A stretch of DNA of 64,000 bases from Alicycliphilus denitrificans_A (GTDB lineage: Bacteria > Pseudomonadota > Gammaproteobacteria > Burkholderiales > Burkholderiaceae_C), in the NCBI RefSeq assembly GCF_044792555.1, contig NZ_CP126238.1:1612001-1676000 (forward strand). The letters are read 5' to 3'. This document shows, in pieces, positions 32,660 through 40,179 of this stretch. Made by a program: the position numbers and the translations under genes. Position 1 is the first letter of the stretch, and every line of letters starts with the position of its first letter. The notes under the pieces were generated by a model. It had not been told where the DNA came from and did no database searches. It saw only the letters and a program-made list of their open reading frames with translations.

Positions 32660-32725
32660 AAAGGCGTCCCCACCCTGCGCATGCTGCCCCTGGCGGCACG
32701 TGCGCAGCGTGAGGACGCCTTTTTT
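32660..32725 (+). terminator. Leader terminator (attenuator) before nrtA
   Basis: AAAGGCGTCC (32660-32669) pairs with GGACGCCTTT (32713-32722), with an inner CTGCGCA/TGCGCAG stem, and is followed by a T-run. It ends about 25 bp before the nrtA ATG and lies after the sigma-54 promoter, so transcripts must read through it to reach nrtA. This fits antitermination by the ANTAR protein coded at 26475. I could not fold an unambiguous pair of ANTAR hexaloop hairpins upstream of it. Confidence 0.75.
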
Positions 32726-32750
32726 ACTTTCACGATGCAAGGGGAGCCCC

Positions 32751-33995
32751 ATGACCGATCTTCTGAAAACCAGCCTCAACCGCCGTACCGTGCTGCAGGC
32801 CGCCACCGTGGGCGCCGTGGGCGTGAGCCCCGCGCTGCGGGCGCTCGTGCATGCCCAGGGCTCGGACGCGCCCGAGAAGAAGGAGGTGAAGATCGGCTTC
32901 ATTCCGCTGACCGACTGCGCCAGCGTGGTGATGGCCTCGGTGCTGGGCTTTGACAAGAAGTACGGCGTGACCATCATTCCCACCAAGGAAGCATCGTGGG
33001 CTGGCGTGCGCGACAAGCTGGTGAACGGCGAGCTGGACTTTGCCCACGTGCTGTACGGCCTGGTGTACGGCGTGCACCTGGGCACGGCCGGCCCGAAGAA
33101 GGACATGGCGGTGCTCATGTCCCTCAACAACAACGGCCAGGCGATCACGCTGTCGAAGGCGCTGGCCGACAAGGGCGCGGTGGACGGCCCCTCGCTCGCG
33201 GCGCTGATGGCCAAGGAGAAGCGCGAATACACCTTCGCGGGCACCTTCCCCACGGGCACGCACGCGATGTGGATGCACTACTGGCTGGCGGCGGCGGGCA
33301 TCAACCCGCTGTCGGGCGCCAAGCTGATCACCGTGCCGCCGCCGCAGATGGTGGCCAACATGCGCGTGGGCAACATGGACGGCTTCTGCGTGGGCGAGCC
33401 CTGGAATCACCGCGCCATCATGGACGGCATCGGCATCACGGCCAACACCACGCAGGACATCTGGAAGGACCACCCCGAGAAGGTGCTGGGCACCACGGCG
33501 GAGTTCGTGAAGAAGTACCCCAACACCACGCGCGCCGTGATGATGGCGGTGCTGGAGGCCAGCCGGTGGATCGATGCGAGCCTGTCGAACAAGATGAAGA
33601 TGGCCGAGACGATTGCCGGCAAGGCCTATGTGAACACCAGCGTGGATGCGATCAACCAGCGCATCCTGGGCCGCTACCAGAACGGCATGGGCAAGACCTG
33701 GGACGACGCCAACCACATGAAGTTCTTCAACGATGGCGCGGTGAACTTCCCCTATCTGTCGGACGGCATGTGGTTCCTCACGCAGCACAAGCGCTGGGGT
33801 CTGCTCAAGAGCCACCCCGACTATCCTGAAGTGGCCAAGCAGGTGAACCAGGTGGAACTGTACAAGTCGGTGGCCAGCGCCATGAAGATCAGCGTGCCCA
33901 AGGACGTGATGCGCCAAGCCAAGCTCATCGACGGCGTGGTGTGGGACGGCAAGGACCCCGCCAAGTACGCCGATGGTTTCAAGATCAAAGCCTGA
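32751..33995 (+). CDS. nrtA: Nitrate/nitrite ABC transporter substrate-binding protein (NrtA/CmpA family)
   Basis: 414 residues from ATG 32751 (Shine-Dalgarno AAGGGGAG). A twin-arginine signal (NRRTVLQAATVGAVG) with cleavage near VHAQG marks it as periplasmic NrtA rather than the cytoplasmic sensor NasS. Family motifs: VKIGFIPLTDCASVVMASVLGFDKKYG, KEASWAGVRDKLVNGELDFAHVLYG, PPPQMVANMRVGNMDGFCVGEPWN, and WKDHPEKVLGTTAEFVKKYP. First gene of nrtABC, downstream of the sigma-54 promoter and attenuator. Confidence 0.92.
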   Translation: MTDLLKTSLNRRTVLQAATVGAVGVSPALRALVHAQGSDAPEKKEVKIGFIPLTDCASVVMASVLGFDKKYGVTIIPTKEASWAGVRDKLVNGELDFAHVLYGLVYGVHLGTAGPKKDMAVLMSLNNNGQAITLSKALADKGAVDGPSLAALMAKEKREYTFAGTFPTGTHAMWMHYWLAAAGINPLSGAKLITVPPPQMVANMRVGNMDGFCVGEPWNHRAIMDGIGITANTTQDIWKDHPEKVLGTTAEFVKKYPNTTRAVMMAVLEASRWIDASLSNKMKMAETIAGKAYVNTSVDAINQRILGRYQNGMGKTWDDANHMKFFNDGAVNFPYLSDGMWFLTQHKRWGLLKSHPDYPEVAKQVNQVELYKSVASAMKISVPKDVMRQAKLIDGVVWDGKDPAKYADGFKIKA

Positions 33996-34011
33996 GCCAC
34001 CGGAGGTCACC

Positions 34012-34950
34012 ATGGTCAGTGCCGTTTTTCATGCACCGCTGGACCCCACGCCAGCCGACGCGCCCGACGCTCACAAAAGCATAGCTGCTAGCGCCCTATC
34101 CACGGCCTCAACGGCCAAAAACACTGCAAAAGTATCAGAGGCTCCCGCCCCACGCGATGGCGGCGCGCTGTCGCGCGCCTTCTGGCAGAACGTGCTGCCG
34201 CCCGCGCTGGGCCTGGGGCTGCTGGTGGGGCTGTGGGCACTGGTGTCGGCCAGCACGGGCCGCAGCATTCCCAGCCCCTACGAGACCTGGCTGCAGGCGG
34301 TGGAGGTGTTCAGCAACCCCTTCTACCGCAACGGCCCCAACGACCAGGGCGTGGGCTGGAACGTGCTGGCCTCGCTGCAGCGCGTGGCCATCGGCTTTGG
34401 GCTGGCGGCGCTGGTGGGCATTCCGGCGGGGTTTGCCATCGGGCGCTTCGCCTTCCTCTCGCGCATGTTCAACCCGCTCATCAGCCTGCTGCGGCCGGTG
34501 TCGCCGCTGGCGTGGCTGCCCATCGGGCTGCTGGTGTTCAAGGGCGCCAACCCGGCGGCGATCTGGACCATCTTCATCTGCTCGATCTGGCCCATGGTCA
34601 TCAACACCGCCGTGGGCGTGCAGCGCGTGCCGCAGGACTACCTGAACGTGGCCCGCGTGCTGAACCTGAGCGAGTGGAAGGTGCTCACCAAGATCCTGTT
34701 CCCCTCGGTGCTGCCCTACATGCTGACCGGCGTGCGCCTGGCCGTGGGCACGGCGTGGCTGGTGATCGTGGCGGCCGAGATGCTGACGGGCGGCGTGGGC
34801 ATCGGCTTCTGGGTGTGGGACGAGTGGAACAACCTCAACGTCAAGAACATCATCATCGCCATCTTCGTGATCGGCATCGTCGGGCTGCTGCTCGAAGCGG
34901 CCCTGGTCAAGCTGGCCACGGCCTTCACGTTCGAAGAGGTGAAATCATGA
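34012..34950 (+). CDS. nrtB: Nitrate ABC transporter permease (NrtB)
   Basis: 312 residues from ATG 34012 with GGAGG upstream. After an unusual ~45-residue cytoplasmic tail come about six TM segments, and the EAA-type loop around NVARVLNLSEWKVLTKILFPSVLPYMLTG. Other NrtB marks: LLRPVSPLAWLPIGLLVFKGANPAAIW and GTAWLVIVAAEMLTGGVGIGFWVWDEWN. Part of the N-terminal tail (KSIAASALSTASTAKNTAK) is coded by a copy of the dispersed repeat. The stop overlaps the ATPase start (ATGA). Confidence 0.93.
   Translation: MVSAVFHAPLDPTPADAPDAHKSIAASALSTASTAKNTAKVSEAPAPRDGGALSRAFWQNVLPPALGLGLLVGLWALVSASTGRSIPSPYETWLQAVEVFSNPFYRNGPNDQGVGWNVLASLQRVAIGFGLAALVGIPAGFAIGRFAFLSRMFNPLISLLRPVSPLAWLPIGLLVFKGANPAAIWTIFICSIWPMVINTAVGVQRVPQDYLNVARVLNLSEWKVLTKILFPSVLPYMLTGVRLAVGTAWLVIVAAEMLTGGVGIGFWVWDEWNNLNVKNIIIAIFVIGIVGLLLEAALVKLATAFTFEEVKS
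34074..34132 (-). repeat. Dispersed repeat copy inside nrtB
   Basis: AAAAGCATAGCTGCTAGCGCC...CGGCCAAAAACACTGC is the reverse orientation of the family. It is translated in frame as a Ser/Ala/Thr-rich part of the NrtB N-terminal tail, ahead of TM1. Confidence 0.7.
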
Positions 34951-35771
34951 ACGCATCCACCCATCCCTCGCTAACCACCAAGTTCATCGAGGTCCAGGGC
35001 GTCGAGCAGACCTTCAAGACGGCCAAGGGCCTGTTCCCGGCGCTGCGCGATATCCACCTGACCATCGCCAAGGGCGAGTTCGTGGCGCTCATCGGGCACT
35101 CGGGCTGCGGCAAGTCCACGCTGCTGAACCTGATCGCCGGGCTGACCACGCCCACCAATGGTGCGCTGCTGTGCGCCAACAAGGAGATCAAGGGCCCGGG
35201 GCCCGAGCGCTCCGTGGTGTTCCAGAACCACTCGCTGCTGCCCTGGCTCACCTGCGAAGGCAACGTCTACCTGGCCGTGGAGCGCGTGTTCGGCGCCCGC
35301 GAGAGCAAGGCGCAACTGAAGGCCCGCACCGACGCCGCGCTGGCCCTGGTGGGCCTGACGCACGCCGGCCAGAAGCGCCCCGGCGAGATCTCGGGCGGCA
35401 TGAAGCAGCGCGTGGGCATCGCCCGGGCGCTGTCGATGGAACCCCAGGTGCTGCTGATGGACGAGCCCTTCGGCGCGCTCGACGCGCTCACCCGCGCCAA
35501 GCTGCAGGACGAGCTGCTGGAGATCGTGGCGCGCACGCAAAGCACCGTGGTGATGGTGACGCACGACGTGGACGAGGCCGTGCTGCTGTCCGACAAGATC
35601 GTGATGATGACCAACGGCCCGGCCGCCACCATTGGCGAGGTGCTGCACGTCGAGCTGCCCCGCCCGCGCTCGCGCGTGGAGCTGGCCGAGGATGCGCGCT
35701 ACGTGAACTACCGCAAGGCGGTGATCGACTTCCTCTACACGCGCCAGGGGCATGTGGAGAAAACCGCTTAA
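34947..35771 (+). CDS. Nitrate ABC transporter ATP-binding protein (NrtD/NrtC type)
   Basis: A 274-residue ABC ATPase: Walker A GHSGCGKST, Q-loop VFQNHSLLPWLT, signature ISGGMKQRVGIARAL, Walker B VLLMDEPFGALD, switch H in VTHDVDEA. The NrtD/CmpD-like C-terminus (VELPRPRSRVEL, Y-VNYRKAVIDFLY) is present; the extra NrtA-like domain of cyanobacterial NrtC is absent. It completes the nrtABC importer. Its stop codon overlaps the stop codon of the convergent TonB receptor gene. Confidence 0.93.
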   Translation: MNASTHPSLTTKFIEVQGVEQTFKTAKGLFPALRDIHLTIAKGEFVALIGHSGCGKSTLLNLIAGLTTPTNGALLCANKEIKGPGPERSVVFQNHSLLPWLTCEGNVYLAVERVFGARESKAQLKARTDAALALVGLTHAGQKRPGEISGGMKQRVGIARALSMEPQVLLMDEPFGALDALTRAKLQDELLEIVARTQSTVVMVTHDVDEAVLLSDKIVMMTNGPAATIGEVLHVELPRPRSRVELAEDARYVNYRKAVIDFLYTRQGHVEKTA

Positions 35772-38146
35772 AACCGCACCCCCAGGCGCAGGTAATACGC
35801 CGCGCCGTTGTAGCCAAACGGCGCGTACTGCGAATAGCGGATCGGCTTGCCGGCGCCCGTGACGGCATCGTCCGTCACGCCCCACTGCGCGGGCTTGGCG
35901 TTGAGTACGTTGGTGCCGCCCAGGGTCAGGGTGGTGTGCCGGTTCAGGTGGTAGCTCCACTGCAGATCCAGCGTCCAGCGGGCGGCAAACGTGACGGGCG
36001 TGTGGCCGTGGGTGCTGGCGAAGCTGCCGTAGCGGTTGAGGTTGGCCACCAGCGCGTAGCCCGGGGTTTTGTACTGCGCCCAGAGCTTGAAAGCACTGCT
36101 CGGTTGGCCCGACTCCATCGTCACCCGGGTGTAGGGGTCGAGGATCAGATCCGTCATGTCCACCCCCAGCACCGCAGGCGCGCGGTTGACCTGGGTGATG
36201 CGCGTGCGCGCGTGCTGGTAGGCAGCGCTCAGGTGCCAGCGCCGGCCCTGGGGCAGGTCGTGCTGGTAGTCCAGGCGCAGGTCCACGCCGCGCGTGCGCG
36301 TGCCGACGGCGTTGGTGAAATAGGTGGCGCCGTCCACATGCTGCTGCAGCAGGATGGCCTGGGCCTGCGGGCTGAGCTGGGCCAGGTTCCAGCCGGCGAT
36401 GTAGCCGGTGGGCATGATGCGGTCGCGGATGTCGGTGATGAAGCCGTCCACGCTGGCGGTGAGGGCGCGCGAGGGCTGCCAGACCGCGCCCAGGGTGAAG
36501 TGCCGCGAGCTTTCGGGCTTCAGGTCGGTGGCGCCCAGGGCGCGGGCGACGGGGTGATCAACGCCATAGTTGCCGTATTGCAGGATGGCGTCGCCATCGC
36601 GGATCATGGTCGTCGAGGTGTAGTTCGCCTGCGCCAGCGACGGCGCGCGAAAGCCGCTGCTCACGCTGGTGCGCAGCAGCCAGTGCGGCGTCGGCTGCAG
36701 GCGCAGGGCCAGCTTGCCGTTGAGGGTGTTGCCAAAGTCGCTGTAGTGCTCGGCGCGGGTGGCGGCGTTGAGCGTGAGCTGCGGCAGCAGGGCGTACTTC
36801 AGGTCCAGATACAGGGCGTGGCTATCCCGCTGGGTGCGGACCGCGTTCTCGGGCGCAAAGCCGCCAAAGCCCTGCGCCCCGGCGTACCAGGCGGAATCGG
36901 GGCCCAGCAGGTACGAGGCGGGCTCGCCGGCGCGGATGCGGTAGCTCTCGCGCCGGTATTCGTAGCCGCCGGCCAGGGTGTGCCGGCCAAACGGGCGGCT
37001 CCAGTCGGCGTTGATGCTGTGCTGCGCCAGGGCGGTGCCGCCGCTGTCGAAGGCCGTGGGCGAACTCGCGCCCAGGGAGCGGTTGAGCGAGTTGGCGACG
37101 TAGAAATGAAAGTCGTTGGCGCCGCCGGTGTAGGCCAGGTTCCACTGCGTGCCGTCGGTCCAGCTGCCCTTGGCGCCCAGGGTGGCCGAGAGGTCGGTGA
37201 TCCGGGGCTCGATGCGCGGCAAGAAGCCCTGCGGGTAGAGGCTTGGCAGGTTGCGCTCGTCATCGGCCCGGCGGAAGAACGCGCCCGCGCTGCTGTGGCG
37301 GCGGCTGGCCTTGCCATGGGTGTAGACGGTGGTGTCGCCGCGGGGGATTTCGGCGTTCCAGGCCAGCAGCGCGTCTTGTGTGTCGGCCTCGCCAAAGTGG
37401 GTGTTGATGCGCCCGCCGTCCAGCGGGTCGGGCGCGGCGCGGTTGGTCGCGCCCCGGTCGCGCAGCTCGGCCGTGAGATTGATGAAGCCGTCGCCCGCCA
37501 GCGGCCGGGTGGTGAACAGCGCCGCCTGGCGCTGCAGGCCGTCGCCCGCCGTGGTGCGCCCCCAGCCGAGCAGCGCCTGGTTGGCGTGGCCGTAGCCCTT
37601 GAGCACGATGTTGATGATGCCGGCGATGGCGTCCGAGCCGTACTGCGCGGCGGCGCCGTCGCGCAGCACCTCCACGCGCTCGACGGCCAGCAGCGGGATG
37701 GTGCTCAGGTCCACCCCCGAGCTGCCCCGGCCGATGGTGCCGTTGGTGTGCAGCAGCGCGCTTTGCTGTTGGCGCTTGCCGTTGACCAGCACCAGCACCT
37801 GGTCGGGGTTGAGCGCGCGCAGCGTGAATGGCGGCGCGTGGTCGGTGCCGTCGGCAATCGAGGGGCGGGGGTAGTTGAAGCCGGGCACCAGCGCGGCCAG
37901 GGCCTGGGCCAGGCTCATGGTGCCGACGGAGAGCAGCTGCTCGGCGGTGTAAACGTCGATGGGGACGATGGCGCCCGGCGCGCTATGTGCGCCTGCGCGC
38001 GAGCCCACGTCGGCCTGCGGCGGGATCTGCACGCGCAGCAGCTCGTCGAGGGGCAGGGTGTACAGGTCTGGCTCCGGGGCCTGCGGGTTGGCCAGGGCGG
38101 CGGCGCAGACGGCCCACAGGGGCAGGAGGGACAGGGTTCGCTTCAT
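35768..38146 (-). CDS. TonB-dependent outer-membrane receptor, linked to YfiR and a diguanylate cyclase
   Basis: 792 residues from ATG 38146, with a signal peptide (to about ALA-NP). A short box LYTLPLDELLRVQI precedes the plug, as in TonB receptors found with YfiR/GGDEF genes. Plug: FTLRALNPDQVLVLVNGKRQQQSALL and VDLSTIPLLAVERVEVLRDGAAAQYGSDAIAGIINIVLK. The barrel shows receptor repeats such as SVSSGFRAPSLAQANY and LKPESSRHFTLG, and a C-terminal aromatic YYLRLGVRF. The ligand is unknown. Last gene of a dgc-yfiR-TonB operon (ATGA overlap with yfiR), so it probably forms the outer-membrane part of a signalling circuit. Confidence 0.88.
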   Translation of the reverse strand: MKRTLSLLPLWAVCAAALANPQAPEPDLYTLPLDELLRVQIPPQADVGSRAGAHSAPGAIVPIDVYTAEQLLSVGTMSLAQALAALVPGFNYPRPSIADGTDHAPPFTLRALNPDQVLVLVNGKRQQQSALLHTNGTIGRGSSGVDLSTIPLLAVERVEVLRDGAAAQYGSDAIAGIINIVLKGYGHANQALLGWGRTTAGDGLQRQAALFTTRPLAGDGFINLTAELRDRGATNRAAPDPLDGGRINTHFGEADTQDALLAWNAEIPRGDTTVYTHGKASRRHSSAGAFFRRADDERNLPSLYPQGFLPRIEPRITDLSATLGAKGSWTDGTQWNLAYTGGANDFHFYVANSLNRSLGASSPTAFDSGGTALAQHSINADWSRPFGRHTLAGGYEYRRESYRIRAGEPASYLLGPDSAWYAGAQGFGGFAPENAVRTQRDSHALYLDLKYALLPQLTLNAATRAEHYSDFGNTLNGKLALRLQPTPHWLLRTSVSSGFRAPSLAQANYTSTTMIRDGDAILQYGNYGVDHPVARALGATDLKPESSRHFTLGAVWQPSRALTASVDGFITDIRDRIMPTGYIAGWNLAQLSPQAQAILLQQHVDGATYFTNAVGTRTRGVDLRLDYQHDLPQGRRWHLSAAYQHARTRITQVNRAPAVLGVDMTDLILDPYTRVTMESGQPSSAFKLWAQYKTPGYALVANLNRYGSFASTHGHTPVTFAARWTLDLQWSYHLNRHTTLTLGGTNVLNAKPAQWGVTDDAVTGAGKPIRYSQYAPFGYNGAAYYLRLGVRF

Positions 38147-38691
38147 GGCTGGCTTCCCCGCAGCACCGTGGCAATGGACAGCAGGGGCGCGCCAATGTGC
38201 AGGCCCGTTTTCACGGCAGCGTCGTAATTGATCTTGATCTGGACGTTTTGCTCGACGAAGTTGATCTGGATGATGCCGCCGAGCGCGGCAAAGCCCTTGG
38301 CATCGCTCACGCTCAGGATGCCGTGCTCCTGGGCGTAGGCGATGGCGGCCTGGCGCGTGGCGACGCTGGGCAGGGCGACGAAGAGCATGTCCGGCGTGCC
38401 CACGTCCTGCACCTGGGCCACAGTGCGGATGCGCACCGGCCGGCCCTGGATACGCTTGTCGGCGTACAGCCGGGCCAGCTGCTCGCCCAGGGGGTGGGCG
38501 CCGAGCACGGTAATGTCGAAGGCCGCGCGCTCGGGCTGCGGCCACTGCACGTAGCTGGCAAAGCGGCCCAGGAACACGGCCTTGAGCTGCAGCTCGTCCT
38601 GGCCCGGCCAGGCGGGCGCCATGCCGGCCAGCAGGCACAGCAGGACCACGAGGCGCTGCGCCAGGCGCCGCACCTCAGGTGCTCTCCACAC
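38143..38691 (-). CDS. YfiR-family periplasmic protein (DUF4154)
   Basis: 182 residues with a signal peptide (RLVVLLCLLAGMAPAWP). DUF4154 features: LKAVFLGRFASYVQWPQ, FDITVLGAHPLGEQLARLY, RIRTVAQVQDVGTPDMLFVALP, and the C-terminal GFAALGGIIQINFVEQNVQIKINYDAAVKTGLHIGAPLLSIA. In Pseudomonas, YfiR represses the cyclase YfiN from the periplasm. It lies between a CHASE8-HAMP-GGDEF gene and a TonB receptor gene and overlaps both. Confidence 0.9.
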   Translation of the reverse strand: MWRAPEVRRLAQRLVVLLCLLAGMAPAWPGQDELQLKAVFLGRFASYVQWPQPERAAFDITVLGAHPLGEQLARLYADKRIQGRPVRIRTVAQVQDVGTPDMLFVALPSVATRQAAIAYAQEHGILSVSDAKGFAALGGIIQINFVEQNVQIKINYDAAVKTGLHIGAPLLSIATVLRGSQP

Positions 38692-39955
38692 GGTCGCGCC
38701 CGGCCTGCTTGGCGCGGTACAGGGCCTGGTCGGCGGCTTCGATCAGCGCCAACGCGGTCTCGGGGGCGGTGCTGCCCACGTGCAGGCCCAGGCTGACGGT
38801 GACGTGCAGCACCTGGCCACCCGCCAGGCGAAAGCTGTGGCTGGCGACGCTGGCGCGGATGCGCTCGGCCATGTCGGTGGTGATGGCGAGGTCGGCACCG
38901 TCGCACAGCACCAAAAACTCTTCCCCGCCAAAGCGCGCCGCCAGGTCGTAGCTGCGGATGTTGGCCTGCAGGATGCGCGCCATGTCTTGCAGCACCAGAT
39001 CGCCCGCCGCGTGGCCCCAGCTGTCGTTGATGCGTTTGAAATGATCGACGTCGAGCAGGATCACGCCCATGGGCTCGCGCTTGCGCTGGGCGCGGGTGGC
39101 CATGGCCTGCAGGGTGGCGAGCGCATGGCCGCGATTGGCCAGGCCGGTGAGGGTGTCGGTGGTGGCCAGGCGGCTTAGTTGCTCGTCGCGCAGGCGGATT
39201 TCCTGCAGCATGGCGTTGAAGCCCCGGTACAGCTCGCCGAACTCGTCCGTGCGCTGCGTTGCCAGGACCGGGGTGTAGTCCTTGCTGCGGCCGATGCGGC
39301 GCATGAGGGCCAGCAGCTGCAGGATGGGCCGCGTGAAGATCAGTTGCAAGCGCCATGACAGCAGCAGCAGGCTTGCCAGGATCAGCGCCGATGCCACTCC
39401 CTGCAGCACGAAGAATTGGCGCATCTTGGCGTACATGGCGTCGTTGTCGGCCAGCAGGGCCAGGGTGCCGATGCGCTTGCCGTCGAAATCAATCGGGTAG
39501 ATGACGTAGTGGTATGAGCGCTCCATGGCCTCGTGCAGCTCCCCGGGCCTGCCCGGGCGCTGGTCGATCTGTGCGCGCCAGGCCAGCGCCGCGGGCTCGG
39601 TCGTCCCCGGGGCCTGGTATTGGCCCAGCAGCTGGCCGTTTTCGCTTTCCACCACGGCGTAGCGGATGTGCGGGTTGGTGTGCAGCGGCGCCAGCATGTT
39701 GGCGGCGCTCTGCGCATCTTGGAAGGCGAGCGCGGCGCGCATGTTCTCGCTGATGATGGCGGCGATCTGGTGCAAGGCGCGCAGCGACGACTGGCGCTCG
39801 GCGGCCCAGGTGGAATACAGCGCCACCAGGGCCGACACGCACAGCCCCAGGCCCAGGCTCAGGCCGAGCAGCACCACCAGTTTGTAGCGAATGGAAAGCT
39901 GGTCAAACAGGGGCACGGTCAAGGCAGCGGGGGGCGGAAGTTCGGTTGGCGGCAC
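38675..39955 (-). CDS. CHASE8-HAMP-GGDEF diguanylate cyclase (YfiN-like)
   Basis: 426 residues from GTG 39955 (TTAGG just upstream); an alternative is GTG 39916. TM1 is KLVVLLGLSLGLGLCVSALVALYS, then a periplasmic CHASE8-like domain (RALHQIAAIISENMRAALAFQD), TM2 ALILASLLLLSWRL, HAMP, and a GGDEF domain with TDTLTGLANRGHAL, VDHFKRINDSWGH and the active-site GGEEF. It makes c-di-GMP. The operon with YfiR suggests repression by YfiR, relieved through the TonB receptor. Confidence 0.88.
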   Translation of the reverse strand: MPPTELPPPAALTVPLFDQLSIRYKLVVLLGLSLGLGLCVSALVALYSTWAAERQSSLRALHQIAAIISENMRAALAFQDAQSAANMLAPLHTNPHIRYAVVESENGQLLGQYQAPGTTEPAALAWRAQIDQRPGRPGELHEAMERSYHYVIYPIDFDGKRIGTLALLADNDAMYAKMRQFFVLQGVASALILASLLLLSWRLQLIFTRPILQLLALMRRIGRSKDYTPVLATQRTDEFGELYRGFNAMLQEIRLRDEQLSRLATTDTLTGLANRGHALATLQAMATRAQRKREPMGVILLDVDHFKRINDSWGHAAGDLVLQDMARILQANIRSYDLAARFGGEEFLVLCDGADLAITTDMAERIRASVASHSFRLAGGQVLHVTVSLGLHVGSTAPETALALIEAADQALYRAKQAGRDRVEST

Positions 39956-40179
39956 TATACCTAAGGTGCTGCCGTCCCGCGCCTTGCGGCCGCAGCCCGA
40001 GTCTCTCTGCCGGCGGGTGACGTCTGGGGCGCGAGCGCGCGCCCGCCGGCGCGGCTCCGGGTGCGCGTCCAGTGCGGGTGCAGCAGGCGCAGCATCGCCA
40101 GCAAGGCCAGCCTTGAGAAAGCTGCGCAATTGCACCGTGGCGCATCTCCGCGGGAACAGCGAAGGGGGCGATACGGGGT

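Noticed and set aside
35171..38227. About 1000-codon plus-strand frame opposite the TonB receptor
   Set aside because: Antisense shadow; the TonB receptor on the other strand has clear plug and barrel motifs.
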